A DNA stretch of 64,000 bases from JAYPWI01 sp038135065 (lineage in GTDB: Bacteria > Actinomycetota > Acidimicrobiia > Acidimicrobiales > Poriferisodalaceae), in the NCBI GenBank assembly GCA_038135065.1, contig JAYPWI010000002.1, positions 62,001 through 126,000 on the forward strand, in the 5' to 3' direction. The notes below the pieces were generated by a model that saw only the letters and a list, made by a program, of their open reading frames with translations, was not told the origin of the DNA and did not search any database. Positions 1 to 8,135 of the stretch are shown here, piece by piece. Each line of letters starts with the position of its first letter. The first letter of the stretch is position 1. The position numbers and the translations under genes are program-made.

Positions 1-387
1 CATCAGGGTCCAGACCAGGGCTACGCCCTTCGTCTGTGCCACCGCTTCGAGGACCGCCTCCGCCTCGTGAGCGGCGAGGATGTGCACGATGTCCATCGGG
101 GGGTCGTGCAGGTCGCCCTCAAGCGGTCATCGTTGTTCGGGCGCGCTCCCGTGATTCACGATCTCGAGATCGGGTACCGCCTGTGGGGTTTCCTCGACGA
201 CGATGCTGCCCCCGAACTCGTGGCCATCCGGCGTCAGTTGTTCGAGGGAGTGGCCGAACGCCATCACTACGGGGCAGCTAGACGCCTCGTCGCAGCCGTT
301 CCCGACGACACGCTTCGCATGAGTCCCGACGAGGTTGCACGGCGCCATGCTCAGGACTGGGTGGCGTTGTTGGATCTCGACACCTGA
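1..387 (+). CDS. Hypothetical protein, 5' end outside window
   Basis: The reading frame is open from the first base to the TGA at 385-387, giving 128 residues of a protein whose start lies upstream of the window. The internal GTG at 67 is probably not the start, because the upstream in-frame residues (HQGPDQGYALRL) look like normal coding sequence. No transmembrane segment, signal or catalytic motif is visible. The segment is rich in Arg, Asp and Leu and is probably a soluble helical protein. I do not recognise the family. It ends 13 nt before the next gene on the same strand, so the two may share a transcript. Confidence 0.6.
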   Translation, partial: HQGPDQGYALRLCHRFEDRLRLVSGEDVHDVHRGVVQVALKRSSLFGRAPVIHDLEIGYRLWGFLDDDAAPELVAIRRQLFEGVAERHHYGAARRLVAAVPDDTLRMSPDEVARRHAQDWVALLDLDT

Positions 388-400
388 TCCTGGGGGAACG

Positions 401-994
401 ATGACCGTCACCACGACTCTCGCTGACCGTGAACTCCAGCGACTGCATCGGCGGGCGTGTACCGACTTCGCAGCCCGACTGCGTCTGCCTGCATGGGAAC
501 ACCTCCCCATGGCATTGGCTCCTCCGATGGCCGATCTCACCGTGGCCGACCTGCTCCGGCGCGTGGCCGACGGGAACCTCGCTGTTGCCGCTGAACTCTC
601 GGGCCAGGTGCGGCCCGAGCCTGTCGAGTTGGGCATGGATCCGACCGAGGTGGTGGTGGAGAGCATCAGGACCGTCCTGACCGTTGTGTCCGCTCTCGAC
701 TCGGCCGCCGGGTTCTCGCCCGCCCGCCGTCAGCTCCTGTGGGAGCGGGTGGTCGAGTTGACCCTTCTGGGATACGACCTGCAGCAGGCCATCCGGGCAG
801 GAGCTGGGCTGGACGATCTCTTGGTGGACCGGATCCTGGTGGCCAGTCCACAGGTTTCGGTGTGGCCGCACAGGCCTGCGCTCGACGTGGCGCCTTCGAG
901 CCCTCCCTTGGTGCACTTCTTGGCCGCACACGGGCGGTCGGCCGGACTGTGGGTCGACCCCACGGATCCCACCTGCGGCACGGGCCAGTGTTGA
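401..994 (+). CDS. Hypothetical MDMPI/DinB-like protein
   Basis: A 197-residue protein. The ATG at 401 follows a GGGGGA Shine-Dalgarno element. It is Leu/Ala/Val rich without membrane segments. The stretch TVADLLRRVADGNLAVA and the C-terminal PPLVHFLAAHGR loosely resemble the helix and tail of TIGR03086-type mycothiol-dependent maleylpyruvate isomerase/DinB-fold proteins. The next gene is a much clearer member of that family and starts 10 nt downstream, so this may be a diverged tandem paralogue. The metal-binding His residues expected of DinB proteins are not evident here. Function is unknown. Confidence 0.6.
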   Translation: MTVTTTLADRELQRLHRRACTDFAARLRLPAWEHLPMALAPPMADLTVADLLRRVADGNLAVAAELSGQVRPEPVELGMDPTEVVVESIRTVLTVVSALDSAAGFSPARRQLLWERVVELTLLGYDLQQAIRAGAGLDDLLVDRILVASPQVSVWPHRPALDVAPSSPPLVHFLAAHGRSAGLWVDPTDPTCGTGQC

Positions 995-1004
995 GCTCGA
1001 TGCC

Positions 1005-1574
1005 GTGAGCGAGTTCGACTGGTTGCGACTGCACAAACTGGCCGTCGCCGAATTCGACATCCGATTGCGGCAAGTGCAGCCGGAGTACTGGGAAGCCTCG
1101 ACCCCATGTGACGAGTGGGACGTACTCGAACTCGTCAACCACAACGTGGTCGAGAATCTCTGGGTTCCCCTGATCCTGGGCGGACATGACATCGATGATG
1201 TCGGGGGACTGGACGGCAACGTGATCGGGTCGGATCCCGAGTTGGCGTGGGAAGACTCGTGGCGCGACGCCGTCGAAGCGTTCGCTGGCGCTGATCTCGA
1301 CAGTGTCGTGGGGCTCGCTGCGGGTCGGACCTCGGTCGCCGAGTATCTCCGGCAGCGCACGGCCGACCTGACGATCCATGCCTGGGATCTGGCGGTGGGG
1401 GCTGACATCGAGGAACACCTCGACGACGAGCTGGTTCACGGGGTGCTTGCATGGGCCATGCCGCTGGTCGACGTCTTCGCCTCACTACCCGCGTTGTTCG
1501 AGCCGCCGACCGCGCCTCCCGTGGGTGCTGGTCCGCAGGTTCGCCTGCTCCATCTCTTCGGAAGGGAGCCCTAG
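1005..1574 (+). CDS. TIGR03086-like MDMPI/DinB-fold protein
   Basis: A 189-residue protein starting at GTG 1005. The N-terminal segment with STPCDEW followed by ELVNHNV matches the hallmark of the TIGR03086/mycothiol maleylpyruvate isomerase N-terminal family, in which the His after the Asn contributes to a metal site. The tail LLHLFGREP is also typical. These four-helix proteins are thought to act in thiol-dependent (mycothiol) chemistry, though most are uncharacterised. The TAG stop at 1572-1574 directly abuts the gltX ATG at 1575, so the two are probably co-transcribed. Family assignment is fairly secure; the substrate is unknown. Confidence 0.7.
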   Translation: MSEFDWLRLHKLAVAEFDIRLRQVQPEYWEASTPCDEWDVLELVNHNVVENLWVPLILGGHDIDDVGGLDGNVIGSDPELAWEDSWRDAVEAFAGADLDSVVGLAAGRTSVAEYLRQRTADLTIHAWDLAVGADIEEHLDDELVHGVLAWAMPLVDVFASLPALFEPPTAPPVGAGPQVRLLHLFGREP

Positions 1575-2879
1575 ATGCCATCGAATGCGCCGACCCGCTT
1601 GAGGTTCGCCCCCGCGCCGACCGGGTTCCTGCATCTGGGATCCGCCCGTACGGCGCTGTTCAACTGGCTCTATGCGCGCCACACGGGTGGCGAGCTGGTG
1701 CTTCGCATCGAAGACACGAACGCCGAGCTCACCCGCCCGGAGTTGATCGACAACATCTTCCGGTCGCTCGAGTGGTTGGGTATCGATTGGGACGGCGAAC
1801 CGGTACGGCAGAGCCAGAGAGGCCATCTCTACGACGACGCAGTCGAGCGCTGGCTCGACGAGGGTCGAGCGTATGTTGACGACGGAGCGGTTCGATTCAG
1901 GGTCCCCGACGATGGCGTCACCGCGTGGGACGACCTCGTCCGCGGGCGTATCGAGTTCGAGCATCGCCATATCGAGGACTTCGTGGTGCGCCGGAGCGAC
2001 GGTTCGGCGACCTTCTTCGTGGCCAACGCAGTCGACGACCTCGATCTCGGGATCACCCACGTCGTGAGGGGCGAGGATCTGGTCAACGTCACGCCGAAGG
2101 TGATCATGTTGCGTCAGGCGCTCGGAGCCGCCGACCTACCTGTCTTCGCTCATCTCCCGCTGATCGTGAACGCTCAGCGCAAGAAGCTGTCCAAACGCCG
2201 CGACGATGTGGCCCTCGAGAGCTACCGGGAGCGAGGTGTGCTTGCCGAGGCCATGGTGAACTATCTGGCCCTGCTGGGCTGGGGGCCTCCCGATGACGTC
2301 GAGGTGCGGCCCTTGGCTGAGATCGTGGCGTTGTTCGAGTTGTCCGACGTCAACCCGTCGGCGGCCATGTTCGATCCCACCAAATTGGAAGCCATCAATG
2401 GGGAGTACATCAGGGCGATGGCGCCTGAAGCATTCGCTGCGGCCATCGAGCCGTGGGTACGGCAGGCCTCATGGGGCGAGGAGTTGAGTGTCACGGAGCT
2501 CGCAGTCGTGGCTCCCCTGATCCAGGAGCGGACGCGGGTCCTCGAGCAGACGCCGGCCCAACTCGAGTTCTTCTTCGTCGAGCAACCAGTCATCGACGCC
2601 GACGCCTGGGCCAACGTCATGGGTGGCGAGCACGCGATCCCCCTGCTGACCGGGGCGCGAGCGGCGTTCGAGTCATGCGACTGGCGGGTGGAGCAGTTGC
2701 ACCGAACGCTCGCTGCCATCGGGGACGACCGGGGCCTGAAACTCGGCAAGGCCCAGGCCCCTGTGCGGGTCGCGGTGACGGGCCGAACCGTTGGTCCGCC
2801 CCTGTTCGAATCACTGGTCGTGTTGGGTCGGGAGCGTGTGCTGACCCGCCTCGACGCAGCGCTCGCTCGCTGCGGCTGA
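1575..2879 (+). CDS. gltX: Glutamyl-tRNA synthetase
   Basis: A class I aminoacyl-tRNA synthetase of 434 residues that charges tRNA with glutamate in the cytoplasm. The HIGH-equivalent FLHLGSAR is at about residues 18-25 and the KMSKS-equivalent KKLSKR at about 203-208. RIEDTN, VRGEDL and the C-terminal anticodon-binding region also fit. It is somewhat shorter than the E. coli enzyme (about 470 residues). Actinomycetes generally lack GlnRS and use a non-discriminating GluRS with GatCAB to make Gln-tRNA(Gln), so the tRNA-Gln gene about 95 bp downstream is a fitting neighbour. Whether this enzyme is non-discriminating cannot be read from the sequence. Confidence 0.97.
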   Translation: MPSNAPTRLRFAPAPTGFLHLGSARTALFNWLYARHTGGELVLRIEDTNAELTRPELIDNIFRSLEWLGIDWDGEPVRQSQRGHLYDDAVERWLDEGRAYVDDGAVRFRVPDDGVTAWDDLVRGRIEFEHRHIEDFVVRRSDGSATFFVANAVDDLDLGITHVVRGEDLVNVTPKVIMLRQALGAADLPVFAHLPLIVNAQRKKLSKRRDDVALESYRERGVLAEAMVNYLALLGWGPPDDVEVRPLAEIVALFELSDVNPSAAMFDPTKLEAINGEYIRAMAPEAFAAAIEPWVRQASWGEELSVTELAVVAPLIQERTRVLEQTPAQLEFFFVEQPVIDADAWANVMGGEHAIPLLTGARAAFESCDWRVEQLHRTLAAIGDDRGLKLGKAQAPVRVAVTGRTVGPPLFESLVVLGRERVLTRLDAALARCG

Positions 2880-2907
2880 GGCACGCAGTGGCTGCCGTGA
2901 CGAATCT

Positions 2908-2935
2908 TTGACCCGCGCATGCGGTCAGGTAGCCT
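2908..2935 (+). promoter_or_regulatory. Promoter of tRNA-Gln
   Basis: The -35 hexamer TTGACC (2908-2913), a 16-nt spacer and the -10 hexamer TAGCCT (2930-2935) form a good sigma70-type promoter with a predicted start near 2942, about 33 nt before the mature tRNA. The -10 lies inside a 7-bp inverted repeat (2923-2929 with 2933-2939), which could also act as the transcript end of gltX. Confidence 0.6.
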
Positions 2936-2974
2936 GACCCCTGCGCCGGCGTGTCTCGTTGGGCTGCCGTCCGA

Positions 2975-3049
2975 TCGGGGATGGTGTAATTGGCAACACA
3001 ACTGGTTCTGGTCCAGTCATTGGGGGTTCAAGTCCTCCTCCCCGAACCA
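2975..3049 (+). tRNA. tRNA-Gln (anticodon CTG)
   Basis: A complete cloverleaf can be folded by hand. The 7-bp acceptor pairs TCGGGGA (2975-2981) with TCCCCGA (3039-3045). The anticodon stem is 3001-3005/3013-3017 with anticodon CTG at 3008-3010, and the T arm is 3022-3038 with loop TTCAAGT. The discriminator is A3046 and CCA is encoded at 3047-3049. The weak U1-A72 first pair is characteristic of tRNA-Gln. It reads CAG codons. It lies between gltX and the ABC importer cluster and has its own promoter and a strong hairpin after it. Confidence 0.96.
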
Positions 3050-3055
3050 CACGCA

Positions 3056-3078
3056 CAGGGGCCCCAGAGGGGCCCCTG
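3056..3078 (+). terminator. Terminator after tRNA-Gln
   Basis: A perfect 10-bp GC-rich hairpin, CAGGGGCCCC (3056-3065) pairing with GGGGCCCCTG (3069-3078) around an AGA loop, lies 6 nt after the tRNA CCA end. There is no U tract, which is common for actinobacterial intrinsic terminators. Confidence 0.7.
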
Positions 3079-3126
3079 ACCGCGTTGGGTGATATGGCCG
3101 GACGTTCAATATCCCGACCAGCAAAC

Positions 3127-3154
3127 TTGCCTTGTGACCGTGCCGTGGTAACTT
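3127..3154 (+). promoter_or_regulatory. Possible promoter of the liv cluster
   Basis: TTGCCT (3127-3132) and TAACTT (3149-3154) are separated by 16 nt, which would start transcription near 3161 and leave a leader of about 46 nt ending in a strong Shine-Dalgarno site before livG. Both hexamers are only moderate matches, so this is a tentative call. Confidence 0.35.
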
Positions 3155-3206
3155 GCACCGCCACCGGGCCACAGCCCGGTGCCATCCAGGGGAGGGGGTT
3201 AACGCA

Positions 3207-3968
3207 GTGGCGTTGCTCGAAGTCGCAGACATCTCCGTGCAGTTCGGCGGTATCCGTGCGCTCGACGATCTGTCCTTCAACATCGAAGAAGGACAGATCC
3301 TGGGGCTCATCGGACCCAACGGTGCGGGAAAAACCACGCTGTTCAACGTGGTGAGTCGGATCTACGATCCGACTCAGGGCTCGGTCACCTTCGACGGGCA
3401 AGATTTGCTCGCGTTGCCAGCCCATGCCATCAGTCGGGTCGGTATCTACCGGACGTTCCAGAACCTGGCCCTGTGGCCGGGCATGACGGTCATCGAGAAC
3501 GTCATGGTCGGAGACCACACCAGGACCAAGGCCAACTTCTTCACCTCGGCCTTCCGCCTCGGCACCCAGACCGAGGAGCGGGACCTTCGCCAGCGGGCAT
3601 GGGAGACCCTCGAAGAACTGGGTCTCGAAGAGCACGCCTACAGCCCGGCTGCCGGTTTGCCGTTCGGCACACTGAAGCGCATCGAGTTGGCTCGGGCCCT
3701 CATTGCGAACCCCCGCTTGCTCCTGCTCGATGAGCCTGCCTCGGGGCTGACCCACAGTGAGGTCGACTCCCTTGCCCAGGACATCAAGGATATCCGGGAC
3801 CGACACAACCTCTCGGTCCTGCTGGTGGAGCACCACATGAAGATGGTGCTCGGCATCAGCGAGCACCTCGTCGTGCTGAACTTCGGCCGCAAGATCGCCG
3901 ACGGCGACCCCGATGTCGTGCGCAACGACCCCGAGGTCATCGAGGCTTACCTGGGGAGCAGCAACTGA
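3207..3968 (+). CDS. livG: Branched-chain amino acid ABC transporter ATPase LivG
   Basis: A 253-residue ABC ATPase that energises import from the cytoplasmic face of the membrane. Walker A is GPNGAGKT (about 36-43). The signature region reads LPFGTLKRIELARAL, where the usual Ser of LSGG is replaced. Walker B is LLLLDEP, followed by the switch His in VEHHMK. I chose GTG 3207 because GGGGAGGGGG sits 8 nt upstream and the protein then begins directly with the first beta strand; longer N-termini would lack a ribosome site. It overlaps livF by one base (TGATG) and heads an operon of six or more transporter genes. Confidence 0.9.
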   Translation: MALLEVADISVQFGGIRALDDLSFNIEEGQILGLIGPNGAGKTTLFNVVSRIYDPTQGSVTFDGQDLLALPAHAISRVGIYRTFQNLALWPGMTVIENVMVGDHTRTKANFFTSAFRLGTQTEERDLRQRAWETLEELGLEEHAYSPAAGLPFGTLKRIELARALIANPRLLLLDEPASGLTHSEVDSLAQDIKDIRDRHNLSVLLVEHHMKMVLGISEHLVVLNFGRKIADGDPDVVRNDPEVIEAYLGSSN

Positions 3969-4681
3969 TGTCGGATGTGATGTTGAAAGTGGAGGATCTC
4001 AACGCCAGCTACGGAGCTGTCTCCGTGCTGCGCGGAGTGAGTCTCCAAGTGCCGACCGGCCAGGTCGGTGTCGTGCTAGGTGCCAATGGTGCCGGTAAGA
4101 CCACGACCCTTCGGGCCATCTGCAACATGTGCAATACGTCGGGGACCGTCGAACTCGACGGGGAGGACATCCTGAAAACGGCGACCGCGGAGATCGTCCG
4201 TAAAGGTGTCGGACATGTTCCGCAGGGGCGGGGCACGTTCCCCGAGCTGTCGGTGATGGACAACCTCCTCGTTGGGGCCTACACCCGCAAGGACAACGAG
4301 ATCCGGGACGACATCGGACGTTGGTTCGAGATCTTCCCTCGTCTGGAGGAGCGTCGGACGCAGCTTGCAGGGTCGCTGTCGGGTGGTGAGCAGCAGATGC
4401 TCGCCGTTGCCCGAGCCCTGATGTGTCGACCGAAGCTGCTGCTGCTCGATGAGCCGTCACTCGGTCTCGCTCCGCTGATCATCGAGGATCTGTTCGAGCG
4501 CTTTGCAGCGCTCAACAAGGAGACAGGTCTGACCATGCTGGTGGTCGAGCAGAACGCAAACTTGGCTCTCGAGATGGCCGATTATGGCTACGTCATCGAG
4601 AGCGGCGAGATCACCCTGGAAGGTCCCGCCGAACAACTCAAGAACGATCCTGCTGTGCAGGAAGCCTACCTGGGGGCCTGA
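3968..4681 (+). CDS. livF: Branched-chain amino acid ABC transporter ATPase LivF
   Basis: The second ATPase subunit, 237 residues, expected to pair with LivG on the permease dimer. Walker A is GANGAGKT (about 38-45), the signature is LSGGEQQ, Walker B is LLLLDEP and the switch region is VVEQNA. The family ending EAYLGA is present. The ATG overlaps the stop of livG. The stop TGA overlaps an AGGAGGG site for the next gene, so translation of the operon is tightly coupled. Only one LivG/LivF pair is present for two permease pairs, so these ATPases may serve both. Confidence 0.9.
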   Translation: MSDVMLKVEDLNASYGAVSVLRGVSLQVPTGQVGVVLGANGAGKTTTLRAICNMCNTSGTVELDGEDILKTATAEIVRKGVGHVPQGRGTFPELSVMDNLLVGAYTRKDNEIRDDIGRWFEIFPRLEERRTQLAGSLSGGEQQMLAVARALMCRPKLLLLDEPSLGLAPLIIEDLFERFAALNKETGLTMLVVEQNANLALEMADYGYVIESGEITLEGPAEQLKNDPAVQEAYLGA

Positions 4682-4687
4682 GGAGGG

Positions 4688-5656
4688 ATGATGGAACTAC
4701 TCGCTGCCGGCAGCAAGTGGAGTTCGCTGCCGGACTTCATTTTCAACGGCCTGAGCCTGGGCGCGATTTATGCGGTCGTCGCTGTGGCTCTGGTCGTCAT
4801 CTTCAAGGCGACGACGCTGATCAACTTCGCTCAGGGCGAGTTGGCCATGCTCGGTGCTTTCTTCGTCTATGTGCTCAATATCGAGCAGGGACTGTGGCTA
4901 TGGCTGTCGATCGTGCTGGCTATGGCCATCACTGCCGGTCTCGGTGCCCTCGTCGAGCGCACGCTGACCAGGCCGTTCGACCCGGCCGATCACCTACCCG
5001 TGGTGCTCATCACACTCGGGTTGTTCTTGATCATCAACGCAGTCGCTGGTGATATCTGGAACTATCAGGTGCGCCGGGTCAACGACCCGTTCGGGAAGTT
5101 CCCCGGGTGGGTGCCGTTCTGGGGCGGTGACCGGTTCATCGAGGTCTTCGACAGCCGCCTGCGCTACCAGACCATCGGCATCTGGATCACAGTGATCGGC
5201 ATGCTCGTCGGTCTCAGCATGCTGCTGAACAAGACCAGGGCCGGCCTCGCCTTCCGGGCGGTTTCCTCCAATACGGAATCGGCCCGACTGGTCGGTGTCA
5301 ACACCGGCCGGACCCTCGGGTTCGGTTGGGCCCTGGCATCGGCCATGGGCACCCTGGGGGCTGCTCTGGTCGCGCCGACCCTCGGCGGTGTCAACCCGAA
5401 CATGATGGCCACCATCCTGATCTACGGCCTCGCAGGCGCAGCGCTCGGTGGCCTGGACAGCATCGGGGGCGCCGTCCTCGGTGGTGTGTTGGTCGGCATC
5501 ATCCAATCGGTCGTCGTGTCCTGGCTGGGCGTCGTCGTCCTCGAGCAGCACTACATGTCGATCCTCCAGCTGGCCGCAGCCTTCCTGGTGATCCTCATCG
5601 TGCTGATGTTCCGTCCGTCGGGTCTCTTCGGAACCCGCAAGATCGAGCGCGTCTGA
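4688..5656 (+). CDS. livH: Branched-chain amino acid ABC permease LivH (copy 1)
   Basis: A 322-residue inner-membrane permease with about eight hydrophobic helices. The LivH hallmarks NGLSLGAIYA near the N-terminus, NFAQGELAMLGAF, and the C-terminal MFRPSGLFGTRKIERV are all present. It would form the translocation channel with a LivM subunit. The AGGAGGG site at 4681-4687 touches the ATG at 4688, so the adjacent ATG at 4691 may be the true start. It follows livF directly and precedes livM copy 1 by 30 bp. Confidence 0.88.
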   Translation: MMELLAAGSKWSSLPDFIFNGLSLGAIYAVVAVALVVIFKATTLINFAQGELAMLGAFFVYVLNIEQGLWLWLSIVLAMAITAGLGALVERTLTRPFDPADHLPVVLITLGLFLIINAVAGDIWNYQVRRVNDPFGKFPGWVPFWGGDRFIEVFDSRLRYQTIGIWITVIGMLVGLSMLLNKTRAGLAFRAVSSNTESARLVGVNTGRTLGFGWALASAMGTLGAALVAPTLGGVNPNMMATILIYGLAGAALGGLDSIGGAVLGGVLVGIIQSVVVSWLGVVVLEQHYMSILQLAAAFLVILIVLMFRPSGLFGTRKIERV

Positions 5657-5686
5657 GCGCCCAACGACTTCAGGGGGAGTTGAACC

Positions 5687-7105
5687 ATGAGTACACCGCT
5701 GCTGATCGTTGAGAAGGGCTCGACCCAACATCGACAGACGCAAATCCTGGCCGTCATTTATGGCCTTGGCATCATCATTCTCACGCCACTGATTCTTCAG
5801 CCGTTCGAAATCGGCAAGATGAATCGGGCATTGGTGCTGAGCATCGCCATTCTCGGCGTGAACCTCGTCGTGGGGTTCAACGGCATGTTGGCGCTCGGCC
5901 ACTCAGCCTTCATGGGCTTGGGTGCCTTCGTCACGGCGTCGCTGATCCAAGATGAGAACTGGGATTACTGGCATGCCATCATCCCGGTGCTGATCGTCGG
6001 GTTCCTGATCGGCCTGATCGTCGGGCTACCGGCGCTCCGAGTGAAAGGTCTGTACCTAGCGCTCGTCACCATTGCCATGGCTGCCGTGTTCCCGACCTTG
6101 GTCAACATCGAGGAGCTCGGTATCGCGGCTCGGACAGGTGGACCCAACGGCAAGTTGGTCTCCGAAGAGGTCGAGGCACCCGGGTACCTCGGCTGGCTTC
6201 CCGGGGTCGATGGGCCACGAGGTGGGGCTGCCTACCGGTACTGGATCATCGTGGTGATGGTCGGTGTGACGTTGTTGCTGATTCGTAACTACATCCGCAG
6301 CCGTCCAGGGCGCGCCGTGATCGCCATTCGTGACAATGAGGCTGGTGCGGCCGTGTACGGGGTGAACCTGCCCATGTACAAGACGGTCAACTTCGGTATC
6401 AGCGCAGCGCTGGGCACCCTGGCCGGCCTGATGTGGACGCTGGACAAGTCGTTCGTGGCTGGCCAGGACTTCACCTTCCTGCTGGCCATCGACTTCATCA
6501 TCGGCCTGGTCATCGGCGGTGTAGGAACCCTTCAGGGCTCCTTGCTGGGTGGCCTGTTCGTGGTGTGGGCCCGTGACCTCACCAAGCGGATCAGCGTGCC
6601 GTTGGGCTTCTACGAGCTCAGCGGGGACGGTCCGTTGGCCAACGCCATCTTCGGCCTCATCCTGATTCTGTTCACCTTCTTCGCTCCGGGTGGCTTCGTG
6701 TCGCTGGGTCGCCTGATCTCCTCCAAGCTGATCAGGGTCGTACCGCTGCGGCCCGACGGTGATGCCATCGTGAGCGTGGACGCCATGGACCCTGGCCCCG
6801 AGGCGAACAGGGCGCAGACGGCGATGACCATGTCGGTCGTCGGACCGGTGCTGATGATCATCGGCTGGCTGCTGATGAACGTCAACAGCCTGTACGTGGG
6901 CATCATTGCCTTCGTCCTGCGATTCCAGCTTCTGGTGTTGGCGCCCGTTGCGTTGATGGTCGGGCTCAACGAACTGAAGGCGGTCGCGGCGGGCAAGCGC
7001 CCTGACTCGGCAAAGGGGCCGGCAACCATCGCAGCAGCGCTCGGCGCCGCTGGCATGGCGTTCGTCGTGGTGATGTTCTTCGTTCTGTTCATCCAGAACT
7101 ACTAA
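5687..7105 (+). CDS. livM: Branched-chain amino acid ABC permease LivM (copy 1), extended
   Basis: The partner membrane subunit of 472 residues. The core from about residue 15 to 345 carries the LivM features NLVVGFNGMLALGHSAFMGLGA, VGLPALRVKGLYLALVT and IRDNEAGAAVYGV. A C-terminal extension of about 120 residues adds roughly three more hydrophobic helices and is absent from the second LivM at 8135 (351 residues). The role of the extension is unknown. GGGGGAG upstream supports ATG 5687. A 14-bp hairpin follows the stop. Confidence 0.86.
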   Translation: MSTPLLIVEKGSTQHRQTQILAVIYGLGIIILTPLILQPFEIGKMNRALVLSIAILGVNLVVGFNGMLALGHSAFMGLGAFVTASLIQDENWDYWHAIIPVLIVGFLIGLIVGLPALRVKGLYLALVTIAMAAVFPTLVNIEELGIAARTGGPNGKLVSEEVEAPGYLGWLPGVDGPRGGAAYRYWIIVVMVGVTLLLIRNYIRSRPGRAVIAIRDNEAGAAVYGVNLPMYKTVNFGISAALGTLAGLMWTLDKSFVAGQDFTFLLAIDFIIGLVIGGVGTLQGSLLGGLFVVWARDLTKRISVPLGFYELSGDGPLANAIFGLILILFTFFAPGGFVSLGRLISSKLIRVVPLRPDGDAIVSVDAMDPGPEANRAQTAMTMSVVGPVLMIIGWLLMNVNSLYVGIIAFVLRFQLLVLAPVALMVGLNELKAVAAGKRPDSAKGPATIAAALGAAGMAFVVVMFFVLFIQNY

Positions 7106-7123
7106 TCCCAGTCCGCTCGATGC

Positions 7124-7157
7124 GCCGTGGGGGTGAGTCACCGCTCACCCCCACGGC
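7124..7157 (+). terminator. Hairpin between the two permease pairs
   Basis: A perfect 14-bp stem, GCCGTGGGGGTGAG (7124-7137) with its complement at 7144-7157 and a 6-nt loop, sits between livM copy 1 and livH copy 2. There is no U tract. It may terminate or attenuate transcription, or protect the upstream mRNA from decay, and so set different levels for the two permease pairs. Confidence 0.55.
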
Positions 7158-7187
7158 CGCGTCGCGCTGAGGGTCCCGAGGAGGGGC

Positions 7188-8135
7188 GTGGATCTCGTTC
7201 TTCTGCTGCAGCGCATCTTCGACGCACTTTTCAACAGTGCGATCTACTCTTCGCTCGCCTTGGCGTTGGTGATCATCTACCGGTCGACCGGTCTGTTGAA
7301 CTTCGCACAAGGCGAGATGGCAACCCTTGCGGGCTACATCGCGTTCGTGTTGCTCGCTGGTCCGTCTCGCGGCGTGTACGGCTCGGGTGTACTCGGATTG
7401 TTGCCCGGGGTGCCATACCCGGTCGCCTTGGCCGTCGTCGGGGCGGTTGTCTTCGGAATGCTCAGTGGGGCGGCCACTGAGCGGGTCTTGATCAGACCGT
7501 TACGTGACGCACCGGAAATGGCCTTGGTGAACGTGACGATCGGCATGCTGCTCCTCATCAACTCGATGACCGCTCAGTGGTGGGGAACAGGACCGCGCTT
7601 CTTCCCACCCCTGTTTCCCACGGGACCGGGTGAGAACTTCGACATTTTCGGGGCGCGGCTGCGGTACAACACCATCGGTGCCTGGATGACCCTCCTCGTG
7701 CTGCTCGTGGTCCTCGCCGTGCTGTTGCAGCGGACTCGGGCGGGGCTTGCCTTCCGAGCAGTATCGATCGATCGCACCTCGGCTGAACTCAACGGCATCA
7801 GGGCAGGCAGAACGCTGATGTACGGATGGGCCCTGGCTGCCGGGCTTGGGGCCGTAGCTGCGTCGATGAGCGCAAACATCGTGCTGCTCGAGCCCAGCAT
7901 GATGCTGCGGGTGCTGGTCTTCGCGTTCGCCGCAGCCACTCTCGGCGGGCTCGACTCCCCCAAGGGCGCCCTGGTGGGCGGGGTCATCATCGGCTTGAGC
8001 CAAACACTGATTCCCGCCTACGTACCCTTCATCGGCTTCGAGCTGGGCGTGTTGCCGGCCTTGCTCGTGATGGTCGCCGTCCTCCTGGTCCGGCCCGCCG
8101 GGCTGTTCGGCACCCGTCGAATCGAGCGCGTGTGA
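7188..8135 (+). CDS. livH: Branched-chain amino acid ABC permease LivH (copy 2)
   Basis: A 315-residue LivH-type permease with about eight membrane helices, NFAQGEMATLAGY near the N-terminus, the conserved RTRAGLAFRAVS loop, and the LivH ending RPAGLFGTRRIERV. The GTG start at 7188 follows GAGGAGGGG. It is clearly homologous to copy 1 but diverged throughout, with different loops around residues 45-60, so this is an old duplication or separate acquisition. It overlaps the next gene as TGATG. Substrates could be branched-chain amino acids, amides or urea-like compounds; the sequence does not decide. Confidence 0.86.
   Translation: MDLVLLLQRIFDALFNSAIYSSLALALVIIYRSTGLLNFAQGEMATLAGYIAFVLLAGPSRGVYGSGVLGLLPGVPYPVALAVVGAVVFGMLSGAATERVLIRPLRDAPEMALVNVTIGMLLLINSMTAQWWGTGPRFFPPLFPTGPGENFDIFGARLRYNTIGAWMTLLVLLVVLAVLLQRTRAGLAFRAVSIDRTSAELNGIRAGRTLMYGWALAAGLGAVAASMSANIVLLEPSMMLRVLVFAFAAATLGGLDSPKGALVGGVIIGLSQTLIPAYVPFIGFELGVLPALLVMVAVLLVRPAGLFGTRRIERV

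Noticed and set aside
2923..2939. Inverted repeat GGTCAGG-TAG-CCTGACC as an iron-regulator (IdeR/DtxR) box
   Set aside because: It lacks the 19-bp spacing of that operator and lies at a tRNA promoter, so a hairpin or chance palindrome is more likely.
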